Positions 17,457 to 26,900 of a DNA stretch of 64,000 bases are shown in pieces; position 1 is the first letter of the stretch, and each line of letters starts with the position of its first letter. This DNA comes from Lentihominibacter butyricus. GTDB lineage: Bacteria; Bacillota; Clostridia; Peptostreptococcales; Anaerovoracaceae. The notes under the pieces are model-generated. The model was not told the origin of the DNA. It made no database searches and saw nothing but the letters and a program-made list of their open reading frames with translations. The stretch is taken from contig NZ_JAOQJP010000005.1 in NCBI RefSeq assembly GCF_025567305.1, forward strand, positions 94,937 through 158,936, given 5' to 3'. The translations under genes were made by a program, and so were the position numbers.

Positions 17457-18577
17457 CAGCTACCAGCATAGAATTATGGGGGCCGCTTCTGGTCGCCTTT
17501 GTCGTGGCAGCGGCAGTTACACCTGCGGCGATAAAGATCGCACCTAAAATAGGCGCAATGGACATCCCGAAAGATGAAAGGCGGATGCATAAAAAGCCGA
17601 TGCCGAGATTCGGGGGCATCGCGATATATCTCGGGATAATGGCCGCACTTGCAGTCTTTGCACTCAAAGACAAAGGGATAACGAGCGTTATGACCGGATG
17701 CACTCTGATATACATGCTCGGTCTGATCGATGATCTGAAGGATCTGAAACCGCTGGTAAAGCTGTGCGGACAGATAGTATGCGCTACGGTGGTGTATATC
17801 ATGGGAGTCAGGATCGAGTTCATCACGAATTACTTCGGTCCGGGCAATATGGCGTTCGGTGACGTGGCATGTTTCATCATCACGGTATTGTGGCTGATAG
17901 CTATCACGAATGCTGTGAATCTGATAGACGGACTCGACGGACTGGCTGCAGGTATCGTAGCGATATCCGCGCTCTGTATAGGATACGTCGCATATATCCA
18001 CGGGCAGTATGTGCCTACGCTGGCAATGATGGCTATAGCGGGCGCGGCGCTTGGATTCCTGCCGTACAATTTCAATCCCGCGAAGATATTCATGGGAGAC
18101 AGCGGTTCGGAGCTGCTGGGATTTTCGATAGCGGCGGTATCGATACTGGGTACCGTCAAAAGTGCTACGATAGTAGTCGTGATAATTCCTGCGCTGGTGC
18201 TGGGGCTTCCGATATTCGACACGGTCATGGCTATATTCAGAAGGCTGGCGAAGCATCAGTCGATAGGTACGGCGGACAAGGATCATCTGCATCACAGGAT
18301 CATGAAGGCCGGATTCGGCCAGAAGCGTGCGGTGATGATCCTTTACTGCATCAGCGGCATCATGGGCATAGTCGCCGTGCTCTACAGCAGGGGGCTCACA
18401 GTGGAATACCTCGGGCTTACAGCGGTCGCTATAATGCTGATATACGTGCTGCTTTCCGATACGGGAAACAGGAACATCAGCCTGAAAGCAGACAAGATAA
18501 AAAAAGAAAGACCGGATAAAAAAGAGGAAAAAAACAAGCAGGACAAACATATAGAGAAAGGCAGTGACAATAAATGA
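17453..18577 (+). CDS. polyprenyl-phosphate GlcNAc-1-phosphate transferase (WecA/TagO type)
   Basis: GTG start overlaps the deaminase stop by four bases, with AGGAG upstream. The 374-residue protein has about ten membrane helices. MraY/WecA motifs are GLIDDLKDL near residue 84, NLIDGLDGLAAG near 158 and KDHLHHRIMKAGFGQ near 277. It would load GlcNAc-1-phosphate or a related sugar phosphate on undecaprenyl phosphate, the first step of teichoic acid or other wall polymer synthesis. The C-terminus is a Lys/Glu-rich cytoplasmic tail of about 35 residues. The exact sugar is inferred. Confidence 0.88.
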   Translation: MTATSIELWGPLLVAFVVAAAVTPAAIKIAPKIGAMDIPKDERRMHKKPMPRFGGIAIYLGIMAALAVFALKDKGITSVMTGCTLIYMLGLIDDLKDLKPLVKLCGQIVCATVVYIMGVRIEFITNYFGPGNMAFGDVACFIITVLWLIAITNAVNLIDGLDGLAAGIVAISALCIGYVAYIHGQYVPTLAMMAIAGAALGFLPYNFNPAKIFMGDSGSELLGFSIAAVSILGTVKSATIVVVIIPALVLGLPIFDTVMAIFRRLAKHQSIGTADKDHLHHRIMKAGFGQKRAVMILYCISGIMGIVAVLYSRGLTVEYLGLTAVAIMLIYVLLSDTGNRNISLKADKIKKERPDKKEEKNKQDKHIEKGSDNK

Positions 18578-19953
18578 TAAAAACAGAGAATCTGGAGACT
18601 ATAAGAAATCGGGAACTTTTTTCGATGATGGGCAAGGTGGCGCTGCCTATAGCGCTGCAGAGCCTGATAGGCTCCAGCCTCAGCTTTATCGACAATCTGA
18701 TGGTGGGAAGTCTGGGAGAGCTTGAGCTGAATGCGGTAGGTGTATCAGTCCAGGTGTTTTTCATATACTGGATGCTGCTTTTTGGATTCACGGGAGGTAT
18801 GGGTACATTCATATCACAGTTTTACGGTGTGATGGATTTTAAGAACATAAGGAAAACGACAGGCTTTGCACTGTCTGCGGCAGCAGGCGTCAGCCTGCTC
18901 TTTTTTGTTGCAGGATTCTTCTTTCCTGAATATATACTGAGGATATTCACGAAGTACCCGGAAGTTATCGAAGCGGGGGTCGGATATGTCAGGATCTGTT
19001 CGTTCACGTTCCTGTTTCTGGCAGTGACGCAGCCGTTTACTGTGGCACTGAGGGCTACCCAGCAATCTGCGCTGCCTCTCGCAGCGAGCGTGATCGCATT
19101 TGCTACCAATACATTCCTGAACTGGGTGTTCATTTTCGGAAAGCTGGGTGCGCCTGCTCTGGGAGTCGAAGGTGCAGCGCTGGCAACAGCTATAGCGCGT
19201 CTTCTGGAAATGCTGATAATACTGTTCGAGGTGTTCGTGCTCAAAAACAGGATCGCAGGGCATTTCAGAGAGTTTTTCAGTTATAACAGGGAGCTGGCTG
19301 CGCGTATAATAAGGAATGCGCTGCCGACTACAGCAAATGAAACACTCTGGGGGATAGGAACTTCGATGTATGTTGCGGCATTTGCGAGGATAGGCATCTC
19401 GGAAGGGGCTGCGGTACAGGCCTGCAATACTATAAACAATATGTTCGCACTGGCTGCGTTCAGCATCGGAGATGCAGTGCTGATACTTGTCGGTCAGAAG
19501 CTCGGAGAGGGAAAGACGGAACTGGCATACAACATGTCGCGCAAGATGATCAGGATGGGACTCATAGTGGGAGCAGTCTTTGGAGCGGGCGTGATAATAG
19601 CGGGGGAACCGCTGCTCAGTCTGTTCAGCTTCTCGGAGCAGGGGGCCGCGTATGCGTTCAGGATACTGATCGTATACGGAGCCACAATGTGGCTGACACT
19701 TTACAATGCCATCCATGTCACGGGAACGCTGCGCTGCGGGGGCGACACGAAGTTCGCGATGATCACGGAAACCGGCACGGTGTGGCTTATAGGCGTGCCG
19801 CTGGCGTTCATCACGTCGCTGTATCTGCATATGCCTATATATCTGGCAGTGCTGGCAGTCAAGATCGAAGAAGTAGTCAAGGCCGTATTCCTGACTAAAC
19901 GGTATTACAGCCGCAAATGGCTCAAAACCGTAATAAAGGGCATCGACGATTGA
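18574..19953 (+). CDS. MATE family efflux transporter
   Basis: Start overlaps the previous stop as ATGA. The 459-residue protein has twelve hydrophobic segments in two halves. MATE patterns are ALQSLIGSSLSFIDNLMVG near residue 27 and TANETLWGIGTS near 252. Such carriers export drugs, metabolites or lipid-linked molecules using Na+ or H+. Coupling to the glycosyltransferase hints at a lipid-linked sugar export role, but general multidrug efflux is equally possible. No terminator is obvious after it. Confidence 0.88.
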   Translation: MIKTENLETIRNRELFSMMGKVALPIALQSLIGSSLSFIDNLMVGSLGELELNAVGVSVQVFFIYWMLLFGFTGGMGTFISQFYGVMDFKNIRKTTGFALSAAAGVSLLFFVAGFFFPEYILRIFTKYPEVIEAGVGYVRICSFTFLFLAVTQPFTVALRATQQSALPLAASVIAFATNTFLNWVFIFGKLGAPALGVEGAALATAIARLLEMLIILFEVFVLKNRIAGHFREFFSYNRELAARIIRNALPTTANETLWGIGTSMYVAAFARIGISEGAAVQACNTINNMFALAAFSIGDAVLILVGQKLGEGKTELAYNMSRKMIRMGLIVGAVFGAGVIIAGEPLLSLFSFSEQGAAYAFRILIVYGATMWLTLYNAIHVTGTLRCGGDTKFAMITETGTVWLIGVPLAFITSLYLHMPIYLAVLAVKIEEVVKAVFLTKRYYSRKWLKTVIKGIDD

Positions 19954-20101
19954 CGATGTTTTAAGGAAAGAACATATTGATAACAAAGAAGTACAAGAAA
20001 ATACAAATTTTTTACAATTATAAAAAATTATAATTTTTGGGCAAAACCACGAAAGTGTTGAAAACAGTGAGATTGTTAAAAAATGAATTTAAAAAAACTG
20101 T

Positions 20102-20130
20102 TTCACAATTGCCGCAAATCGGTGTATAAT
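20102..20130 (+). promoter_or_regulatory. promoter of the ATP synthase operon
   Basis: TTCACA at 20102-20107, a 17-base spacer and a perfect TATAAT at 20125-20130. It lies in an AT-rich 208-bp gap, about 30 bases before the first gene of the operon. It fits a housekeeping sigma-A promoter. Confidence 0.7.
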
Positions 20131-20161
20131 GTGTAGTCATAAGAGAGGAGATGAGTGAGAT

Positions 20162-20467
20162 TTGACTTATGTTTTCGGCTCGATCGCAGGTCTGATCGCA
20201 GGCGGGCTTGCAGGGTACCTCAAAAATCGCTTCCTGTGGCAGAAGTATATGGCGGACAGCTCGTCGTCAGATGCCGGGGCAGGTCAGGCGGGAGGTATCT
20301 ATGCGAGGTCAATGATCAGTTATGCTGTCAATATAGTGACGCTGCTGCTGGTTTTCCTCGTGAGGGATATAGTGCCGTTTGACGATACGGCTTTTCTCAT
20401 AGGAACGGCAGCTGCGCTTGTAGCGATGAACAAGGTGCTGGTTTTCAAACAGAAGAAAGCACTGTGA
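20162..20467 (+). CDS. atpI: AtpI-like ATP synthase subunit I / small membrane protein
   Basis: The 101-residue frame starts with TTG at 20162, about 11 bases after GAGGAG. An out-of-frame ATG at 20151 would give only a four-residue peptide that stops inside this start. The product has three or four hydrophobic stretches, an N-terminal Gly-zipper (GLIAGGLAGYL) and a Lys-rich tail. Position directly ahead of atpB and size fit AtpI, which helps assemble the c ring or carry cations. Sequence similarity to AtpI is weak, so the call leans on context. Confidence 0.6.
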   Translation: MTYVFGSIAGLIAGGLAGYLKNRFLWQKYMADSSSSDAGAGQAGGIYARSMISYAVNIVTLLLVFLVRDIVPFDDTAFLIGTAAALVAMNKVLVFKQKKAL

Positions 20468-20489
20468 CCTGGAAGGGAGGCAGGCGATA

Positions 20490-21158
20490 ATGATAGAGAC
20501 ACTTAATTCTTTTGGGATATCCAACGGGATGATAACGAGTACAGTCATTACGGTCATACTGTGTGTGCTGGCTGTAGTTGCGGGCCGCAGGCTGCAGACT
20601 GTGCCGTCAGGCTTTCAGAATTTTGCAGAGTGGGCTGTGGAGAGTCTGTATGATTTCTTTTCGGATATCATGGGCGGCAAAGCATGTCGGAAGTATTTCC
20701 CGCTTGTAGCGACGCTGTTCATATATATACTGATATGCAACTACAGCGGACTGCTGCCGGGTTCGGGGCATGTAAAGGGGCTGGCGGCTCCGACAAGCTC
20801 GATAAACTGCACTATGGCGCTGGCGATAATAGTGTTCGTAGCGATACAGGTGATAGGCATCAGAGAATCTCACGGCCTGAGATTCTACAAGCACCTGCTG
20901 CAGCCGTTTGCGTTCCTGCTGCCGCTGATGCTGCTGGAGGATCTGGTAAAACCGGTGTCGCTGACGCTGCGACTTTACGGTAATATTTTCGGGGAAGAAA
21001 CGGTAACGTCATCGTTTTTCGATCTCGTACCGATAGGGCTGCCTGTGGTGATGCAGATGCTGAGTGTACTGATGGGGCTGGTGCAGGCACTTGTGTTCGC
21101 ACTGCTTACAGGCATATATATAAAGGAGGCGCTTCCGGAGGAGGAAGAGCATTTGTAA
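20490..21158 (+). CDS. atpB: ATP synthase F0 subunit a
   Basis: The 222-residue membrane protein has an essential-Arg helix VSLTLRLYGNIFGEE near residue 152. The last helix reads LVQALVFALLTGIYIKEAL, typical of subunit a. It forms the two half-channels that pass ions to the c ring. AAGGGAGG precedes the ATG. It is followed by a 111-bp gap before atpE. Confidence 0.95.
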   Translation: MIETLNSFGISNGMITSTVITVILCVLAVVAGRRLQTVPSGFQNFAEWAVESLYDFFSDIMGGKACRKYFPLVATLFIYILICNYSGLLPGSGHVKGLAAPTSSINCTMALAIIVFVAIQVIGIRESHGLRFYKHLLQPFAFLLPLMLLEDLVKPVSLTLRLYGNIFGEETVTSSFFDLVPIGLPVVMQMLSVLMGLVQALVFALLTGIYIKEALPEEEEHL

Positions 21159-21269
21159 ACTGCAGGCCGGCAGGCATGAAGTTTATAAGTCGATCGTAAA
21201 CGGAGCGACAGAAAACGTTTCGATAATGATATAAATGATAAGATTGTTTATAGTGAAAGGAGATATGTT

Positions 21270-21491
21270 ATGGGTTTAATTGCAATAGGAGCAGCACTGG
21301 CTATAGGACTGGCTACTATAGGGCCTGGGATAGGACAGGGGATAGCGGCAGCGAAGGGACTGGAAGGTATGGCACGTCAGCCGGAAGCGGCAGGAATGCT
21401 TCGTACGAATATGATTCTCTCGTTTGCTTTTATGGAATCGCTTAGCATATACGGCCTTCTCATTGCGTTTATGCTGTTCTCAAAGATATAG
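21270..21491 (+). CDS. atpE: ATP synthase F0 subunit c, Na+-type
   Basis: The 73-residue hairpin protein has two helices and the RQPE loop. Helix 1 has GPGIGQG, placing a Gln where Na+-binding c subunits such as Ilyobacter tartaricus carry Gln32. Helix 2 has FMESLSIYGL, giving the ion-binding Glu, the next-door Ser and the Tyr five residues on (Glu65, Ser66, Tyr70 in I. tartaricus numbering). H+-type Firmicutes c subunits lack the Gln and usually have Glu-Ala. The enzyme is therefore probably sodium-coupled. Confidence 0.95.
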   Translation: MGLIAIGAALAIGLATIGPGIGQGIAAAKGLEGMARQPEAAGMLRTNMILSFAFMESLSIYGLLIAFMLFSKI

Positions 21492-21544
21492 AGAATTTCA
21501 TTGCCTTCGGGCATGTAAAAACGCAGTGAAAGGGAGACGGTAAT

Positions 21545-22051
21545 ATGGTTGAAGCATTGGGAATAAGTCTTAAAGAATTTATATTTTACCTGATCAACTT
21601 CCTGATACTGATGGGAGTGCTCACCAGGTTTTTATATAAGCCTTTCTTGAACATGCTGGCTGCCAGGAAGCAGTCCATAAAAGACGCGCTCGACAACGCA
21701 GAGCTTACCAACAGGAGAGCCGATGAGAAAATGGAGCAGTACAGCAAAAGGATCTCAAAGGTCGAAGAGGAAAGCAGAGAGATCATCAGAACTGCGAAGA
21801 TCAAAGCGGATGCACAGGCGCGCGACATCATAGAGGACGCCCGCAAAGAAGCCGGCGATATCATCGCAAAGGCGGAAAAGACTATAGAAAAAGAAAAAGA
21901 AAAGGCTATGGAAGAAATGAAACAGGAAATCGCTGTTCTCGCTGTAATGGCCGCTGAAAAGATCGTGGAACGCGAGATACAGCGTGCCGGACAGGAGGCC
22001 ATAGTTGAAGAGGTTATCAGACAGGCAAGGAGTACAGGATGGAGGAACTGA
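21545..22051 (+). CDS. atpF: ATP synthase F0 subunit b
   Basis: The 168-residue protein has one N-terminal membrane helix (residues 10-30, FIFYLINFLILMGVL) followed by a long charged coiled coil, as expected for the peripheral stalk. The site is AAAGGGAG. Its end overlaps the atpH start by 13 bases. Confidence 0.94.
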   Translation: MVEALGISLKEFIFYLINFLILMGVLTRFLYKPFLNMLAARKQSIKDALDNAELTNRRADEKMEQYSKRISKVEEESREIIRTAKIKADAQARDIIEDARKEAGDIIAKAEKTIEKEKEKAMEEMKQEIAVLAVMAAEKIVEREIQRAGQEAIVEEVIRQARSTGWRN

Positions 22052-22578
22052 CCATTGATCTGACTTACGGCACTGCTTTGTTCGAGGCTGCCAGGGAAAC
22101 CGGCAAGACTGACCTCATAAACGAAGAGGCGGGACAGCTGATAGAGCTGTTCGGACAGGAACCGGATCTTCACAAATTTGTCAACACTCCGGGGATCTCG
22201 GCTGAGGAAAAGAAAAACGTACTCGAAAATGTCTTCAGAGGAAGGATATGCGATGAGCTTCTGAACTTCCTCTTTATTCTTGCAGACAAAGGCAGGATGA
22301 TGCATTTCGAAAAAATGATAAAGACCTACAGAAAACTCCTGGATAAGCAGGAGGGAGTATCGTACGGTACTGTTTTTTCGGCGGCTCCGCTTAATGATGA
22401 ACATATCAGAGAGCTTGAAGAGGATGCATCGAAGCTTTTCAGAGTTAATGTGAAGCTTGTAAATGAAATAGATCCCAAACTGATCGGAGGCGTGAAGCTG
22501 CTGGTAGAAGGCAAGCTGATCGACGCTTCCGTCAGAAAGCGATTTGACGATCTAAGCAGTCAGATCAGAATGAGTTAG
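22039..22578 (+). CDS. atpH: ATP synthase F1 subunit delta
   Basis: The 179-residue protein starts inside atpF with AAGGAG upstream. The N-terminal helical domain begins TYGTALFEAA. The C-terminal region has DPKLIGGVKLLVEGKLID, the conserved delta/OSCP signature. It joins the b stalk to the alpha3-beta3 head. Confidence 0.94.
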   Translation: MEELTIDLTYGTALFEAARETGKTDLINEEAGQLIELFGQEPDLHKFVNTPGISAEEKKNVLENVFRGRICDELLNFLFILADKGRMMHFEKMIKTYRKLLDKQEGVSYGTVFSAAPLNDEHIRELEEDASKLFRVNVKLVNEIDPKLIGGVKLLVEGKLIDASVRKRFDDLSSQIRMS

Positions 22579-22590
22579 GGAGGAAAAGAA

Positions 22591-24147
22591 ATGAATTTGA
22601 GACCGGAAGAAATCAGTGCGGTAATAAAAGAACAGATAAAAAATTACAAAAACAGACTGGAGATTTCCGATTTCGGCACGGTTATACAGGTCGGCGACGG
22701 TATAGCGCGAGTTTACGGCCTGGAAAACTGCATGGCGGGGGAACTCCTGGAGTTTACAGGAAACACCTACGGCATGGCTCTCAATCTCGAAGAGGATAAC
22801 GTAGGTGCCGTAATACTGGGATCTGACAGGGACATCCGCGAAGGCGATATAGTAAAGCCTATGGGCAGAGTCGTGGAAGTACCGGTCGGAGAGAATATGC
22901 TGGGACGTGTAGTCAATGCGCTGGGACAGCCGATAGACGGAAAAGGCACTATCGTTACGAAGGAGAGCCGTCCGATAGAATGCGCAGCGCCCGGCGTTTT
23001 GCAGAGAAAATCGGTAAATCAGCCGCTGCAGACAGGCATCAAGGCGATAGATTCCATGATACCGATCGGCAGAGGACAGCGTGAGCTGATCATCGGAGAC
23101 AGACAGACCGGTAAGACAGCTATCGCGATAGATACTATACTCAATCAGAAAGATGAGGATGTGATCTGCATATATGTAGCTATCGGACAGAAGGCGTCCA
23201 CGGTGGCACAGCTAGTGCAGAATCTTGAAAACAAAGGTGCGATGGAGTATACGATCGTGGTGTCGGCGACGGCTTCAGATGTGGCGCCGCTGCAGTACAT
23301 CGCCCCGTATGCAGGGTGTGCGATCGCGGAATACTTTATGTATCAGGGAAAAGACGTGCTGATCGTTTATGACGATCTTTCAAAGCATGCCGTGGCATAC
23401 AGAGCGATGTCGCTGCTGCTGAGAAGACCGCCCGGCAGAGAAGCATATCCCGGAGACGTGTTCTATCTCCATTCGAGATTGCTGGAAAGAGCTGCGAGAC
23501 TTTCCGATGAACTCGGCGGCGGCTCGATCACGGCGTTGCCTATCATAGAGACGCAGGCCGGCGATGTATCGGCATATATCCCGACGAACGTGATATCGAT
23601 CACCGACGGACAGATATTCCTGGAGTCGGAGCTGTTTTTCACAGGACAGAGACCGGCTGTAAATGCAGGTATCTCGGTATCTCGTGTAGGAGGAAATGCG
23701 CAGATAAAGGCGATGAAAAAAGTAGCAAGTTCGGTAAAGCTCGATCTTGCACAGTACAGGGAGCTGGCAAATTTTGCACAGTTCGGATCTGATGTGGACA
23801 ATGAGACCAAGGAGAGACTCGATCACGGACGAATGCTGATGGAGATCCTCAAGCAGCCTCAGTACCAGCCTGTTCCTGTAGAGCGGCAGATAATGATAAT
23901 CTTTGCGGCGATAAACAAGTATCTTGCGGACATAGAGATCGTGGACATAAAGCAGTTCGAAAAAGAACTCTATGAATTCATGTCGACACAGTATCCTCAT
24001 GTGGAGCGTGCGATAAAGGAGACCGGCGAGATCAGCGAAGATACGGAGAAGCAGCTTCGTGAGGGCATAGAAGTGTTCAGGAAGGGTTTCATAAAACGCA
24101 CAGGTCGCGGAGAGACGGCAGATGAGGCAGGAAGCGAGACGAAATAG
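22591..24147 (+). CDS. atpA: ATP synthase F1 subunit alpha
   Basis: The 518-residue protein has Walker A GDRQTGKTAIA near residue 170 and the regulatory alpha signature PAVNAGISVSRVGG near 363. It binds non-catalytic nucleotide in the F1 head. GGGAGG lies before the ATG, 12 bases after atpH. Confidence 0.98.
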   Translation: MNLRPEEISAVIKEQIKNYKNRLEISDFGTVIQVGDGIARVYGLENCMAGELLEFTGNTYGMALNLEEDNVGAVILGSDRDIREGDIVKPMGRVVEVPVGENMLGRVVNALGQPIDGKGTIVTKESRPIECAAPGVLQRKSVNQPLQTGIKAIDSMIPIGRGQRELIIGDRQTGKTAIAIDTILNQKDEDVICIYVAIGQKASTVAQLVQNLENKGAMEYTIVVSATASDVAPLQYIAPYAGCAIAEYFMYQGKDVLIVYDDLSKHAVAYRAMSLLLRRPPGREAYPGDVFYLHSRLLERAARLSDELGGGSITALPIIETQAGDVSAYIPTNVISITDGQIFLESELFFTGQRPAVNAGISVSRVGGNAQIKAMKKVASSVKLDLAQYRELANFAQFGSDVDNETKERLDHGRMLMEILKQPQYQPVPVERQIMIIFAAINKYLADIEIVDIKQFEKELYEFMSTQYPHVERAIKETGEISEDTEKQLREGIEVFRKGFIKRTGRGETADEAGSETK

Positions 24148-24158
24148 GAGGTACGGGA

Positions 24159-25028
24159 ATGTCAGCAAATAACATGCGGGACATAAAGAGACGTATAAAA
24201 AGCGTTTCCAGTACGGAACATATCACGAATGCCATGAAACTGGTGTCTGCCGGCAAGCTGAGAAAGGCGAAAGCGATATTTGAGAAGACGAATGCGAATC
24301 TGCATTACATCACACAGACCATCGCCGAGATCTTTCACAACAGCCAGGATATACCGCAGGAATACCTTGCCGGTAACAGAGAGATAAAGACGACATGCTA
24401 TATAGTAGTAACGAGCGGACGCGGCCTTTGCGGAGGATTCAATTCGGCTATCCTCAAGGAAGCGCAGCGCGAGATAGATACCGACTGGGAGGAGCCTGTC
24501 ATATACGCGATAGGATCGAAGGGCAAGGAGTACTTCGAAAAGCGCGGATATAAGATCTGCGGAGATTATCTGGCTCCGCCTGAGAACATATCGTTCCTGG
24601 AGACGCGTGAAATGAGCAAGCCTATCATAGAAATGTATGATAAAGGCGAGATCGACGAGGTCGTACTCATATATACGTCGTTCATAAGCTCCATGCAGCA
24701 GGAAGTGAAGAATGTGGTGCTGCTGCCTTTCGAAGTCGAGGAAGATTCGGAAGATGTAATAACGACGAACAAGCAGGTGGAATACGAGCCTTCCGTTGAA
24801 GCGGTATTCAACTACCTGGTGCCTAAATATGTAGAGATGATGATCTATTCTGCTGTGGTAGAGTCTGCTACGTGTGAGCATGCGGCGAGGAGAAACGCGA
24901 TGGAAAACGCTACTGACAATGCCAGGGAGATGCTGGATCAGCTGTCTCTCTACTACAACAGAGCAAGACAGTCTGCGATCACAGACGAGATCATAGAAAT
25001 CGTGGCCGGTTCCGAGGCACAGAAATAG
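24159..25028 (+). CDS. atpG: ATP synthase F1 subunit gamma
   Basis: The 289-residue central stalk protein has an N-terminal helix with RRIKSVSSTEHITNAMKLVS and a matching C-terminal helix ending RQSAITDEIIEIVAG. SDRGLCG-like SGRGLCGGFN is present near residue 87. It rotates inside the alpha3-beta3 ring. Confidence 0.96.
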   Translation: MSANNMRDIKRRIKSVSSTEHITNAMKLVSAGKLRKAKAIFEKTNANLHYITQTIAEIFHNSQDIPQEYLAGNREIKTTCYIVVTSGRGLCGGFNSAILKEAQREIDTDWEEPVIYAIGSKGKEYFEKRGYKICGDYLAPPENISFLETREMSKPIIEMYDKGEIDEVVLIYTSFISSMQQEVKNVVLLPFEVEEDSEDVITTNKQVEYEPSVEAVFNYLVPKYVEMMIYSAVVESATCEHAARRNAMENATDNAREMLDQLSLYYNRARQSAITDEIIEIVAGSEAQK

Positions 25029-25037
25029 GAGGCGAAA

Positions 25038-26429
25038 ATGAACAAAGGAAGAATACATCAGATCATAGGCCCCGTAATAGATATAAAATTCAGTGAGGAT
25101 CAGATGCCTGAGCTGCTAAATGCAGTAGATATAAAGTTCGGCGACAAGGTCATAGTGACGGAGGTCGCTCAGCATATAGGTGATGATGTCGCAAGATGCG
25201 TGGCGCTGTCATCGACTGACGGTCTCAGACGAGGCATGGAAGCCGTGGATACCGGAGAGCCTATAAAGGTGCCTGTCGGTAAAGAGGTCCTGGGCAGGAT
25301 GTTCAACGTTATCGGAGAGACGATAGATGAAAAGGGCCCTGTGGAGACAGAGCTCAGAGCAGCTATACACAGAGCAGCGCCTCCGTTTGAAGAACAGGAT
25401 ACGTCAGCTCAGATATTCGAGACCGGCATCAAGGTAATCGACCTTATCGCACCGTATACGCGAGGCGGTAAAGTAGGTCTCTTCGGGGGAGCAGGCGTAG
25501 GAAAGACGGTCCTGATCCAGGAGCTGATAAGCAATATCGCCAGAGAGCACGGAGGTATATCCGTATTTGCGGGCGTAGGAGAAAGAACCAGAGAAGGAAA
25601 CGATCTTTATTATGAGATGATCGAGTCAGGAGTTATAAAGAATACAGCGATGGTATTCGGACAGATGAACGAACCGCCGGGCGCCAGAATGCGAGTTGCG
25701 CTGACGGGTCTTACGATGGCCGAATATTTCAGAGACAGGGAGAACCAGGACGTTCTGCTGTTCATAGACAACATATTCAGGTTCACTCAGGCGGGTTCGG
25801 AAGTATCTGCGCTGCTGGGGCGTGTCCCTTCGGCAGTAGGATATCAGCCGACGCTGGCTACTGAGATGGGTGCTCTGCAGGAGAGGATCACGTCGACAAA
25901 GAAAGGGTCGATCACATCGGTACAGGCCGTATATGTGCCTGCGGATGACCTTACAGACCCGGCTCCTGCTACGACGTTCGCGCATCTGGATGCTACGACG
26001 GTACTTTCCAGGTCGATCACTGAGCTCGGTATCTATCCGGCTGTAGACCCTCTGGAATCGACTTCCCGAATAATGGATCCGCTGATCCTGGGAGAAGAGC
26101 ATTATCAGACTGCCAGAGGCGTGCAGGAGGTGCTCCAGAGGTATAAAGATCTGCAGGACATCATCGCTATACTCGGTATGGATGAGCTTTCGGATTCCGA
26201 CAAGCTGATAGTTTCCAGAGCAAGAAGGATACAGAGATTCCTTTCGCAGCCGTTCAGCGTTGCTGCGCAGTTCACAGGAATGGAAGGAAAGTATCTGCCG
26301 CTCAAGGAAACTGTAAGAGGCTTCAAGGAGATACTGGAAGGCAAGCATGATGATATTCCGGAGCAGATGTTCCTGTTCGCAGGAAGCATCGACGAAGTTG
26401 TCGAAAAGTATGAGAACAGTAAGAAATAG
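25038..26429 (+). CDS. atpD: ATP synthase F1 subunit beta
   Basis: The 463-residue catalytic subunit has Walker A GGAGVGKTVLI near residue 153, the catalytic Glu in GVGERTREGNDLY near 184 and Walker B VLLFIDNIFRF near 239. It binds and makes ATP at the alpha/beta interfaces. It starts nine bases after atpG with AGGAGG. Confidence 0.98.
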   Translation: MNKGRIHQIIGPVIDIKFSEDQMPELLNAVDIKFGDKVIVTEVAQHIGDDVARCVALSSTDGLRRGMEAVDTGEPIKVPVGKEVLGRMFNVIGETIDEKGPVETELRAAIHRAAPPFEEQDTSAQIFETGIKVIDLIAPYTRGGKVGLFGGAGVGKTVLIQELISNIAREHGGISVFAGVGERTREGNDLYYEMIESGVIKNTAMVFGQMNEPPGARMRVALTGLTMAEYFRDRENQDVLLFIDNIFRFTQAGSEVSALLGRVPSAVGYQPTLATEMGALQERITSTKKGSITSVQAVYVPADDLTDPAPATTFAHLDATTVLSRSITELGIYPAVDPLESTSRIMDPLILGEEHYQTARGVQEVLQRYKDLQDIIAILGMDELSDSDKLIVSRARRIQRFLSQPFSVAAQFTGMEGKYLPLKETVRGFKEILEGKHDDIPEQMFLFAGSIDEVVEKYENSKK

Positions 26430-26441
26430 CAGGAGATCGTC

Positions 26442-26879
26442 ATGGCAAACAGTGTGAAATTAGAGATAATAACACCTTCAAAGCTGTTTTACAGAGGATA
26501 TGTGGATATCGTCATCACTACTACACTGGAAGGCGATGAGGGCTTTATGTACGGACATTCATGGGCGTGCAAGCTGCTGGACATCGGCGAGCTGTGGATA
26601 CAGGAGGCCGGTGCAGGCAAGGATGAGTACCGCGTTGCCGCGATAGCAGGCGGATTTATCGATGTCAGAGACAGCATCATCATATACACGGACGCTGTTG
26701 AGTGGTCCGAAGATATAGACATGGAAAGAGTCCTCAGTGAAAAGGCGAAGGCTGAAGACTGGCTGACGCACCATGAAAAGGATGCGGACCCTAACGATGT
26801 GACGAAAGCGAAGATCGCCATTTCAAAAGCGATCACGAGATCCCACGTGGCAGAGGGCGGATACAGACGCGGACACTGA
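26442..26879 (+). CDS. atpC: ATP synthase F1 subunit epsilon
   Basis: The 145-residue protein has an N-terminal beta-sandwich (residues 1-90) and a helical hairpin at the end. It is more divergent than the other subunits: the usual GEIGILPGH block reads GDEGFMYGHSWA. Position last in the operon and length support the call. Confidence 0.88.
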   Translation: MANSVKLEIITPSKLFYRGYVDIVITTTLEGDEGFMYGHSWACKLLDIGELWIQEAGAGKDEYRVAAIAGGFIDVRDSIIIYTDAVEWSEDIDMERVLSEKAKAEDWLTHHEKDADPNDVTKAKIAISKAITRSHVAEGGYRRGH

Positions 26880-26900
26880 TGAGAAGCATGGAGGTGGCAT

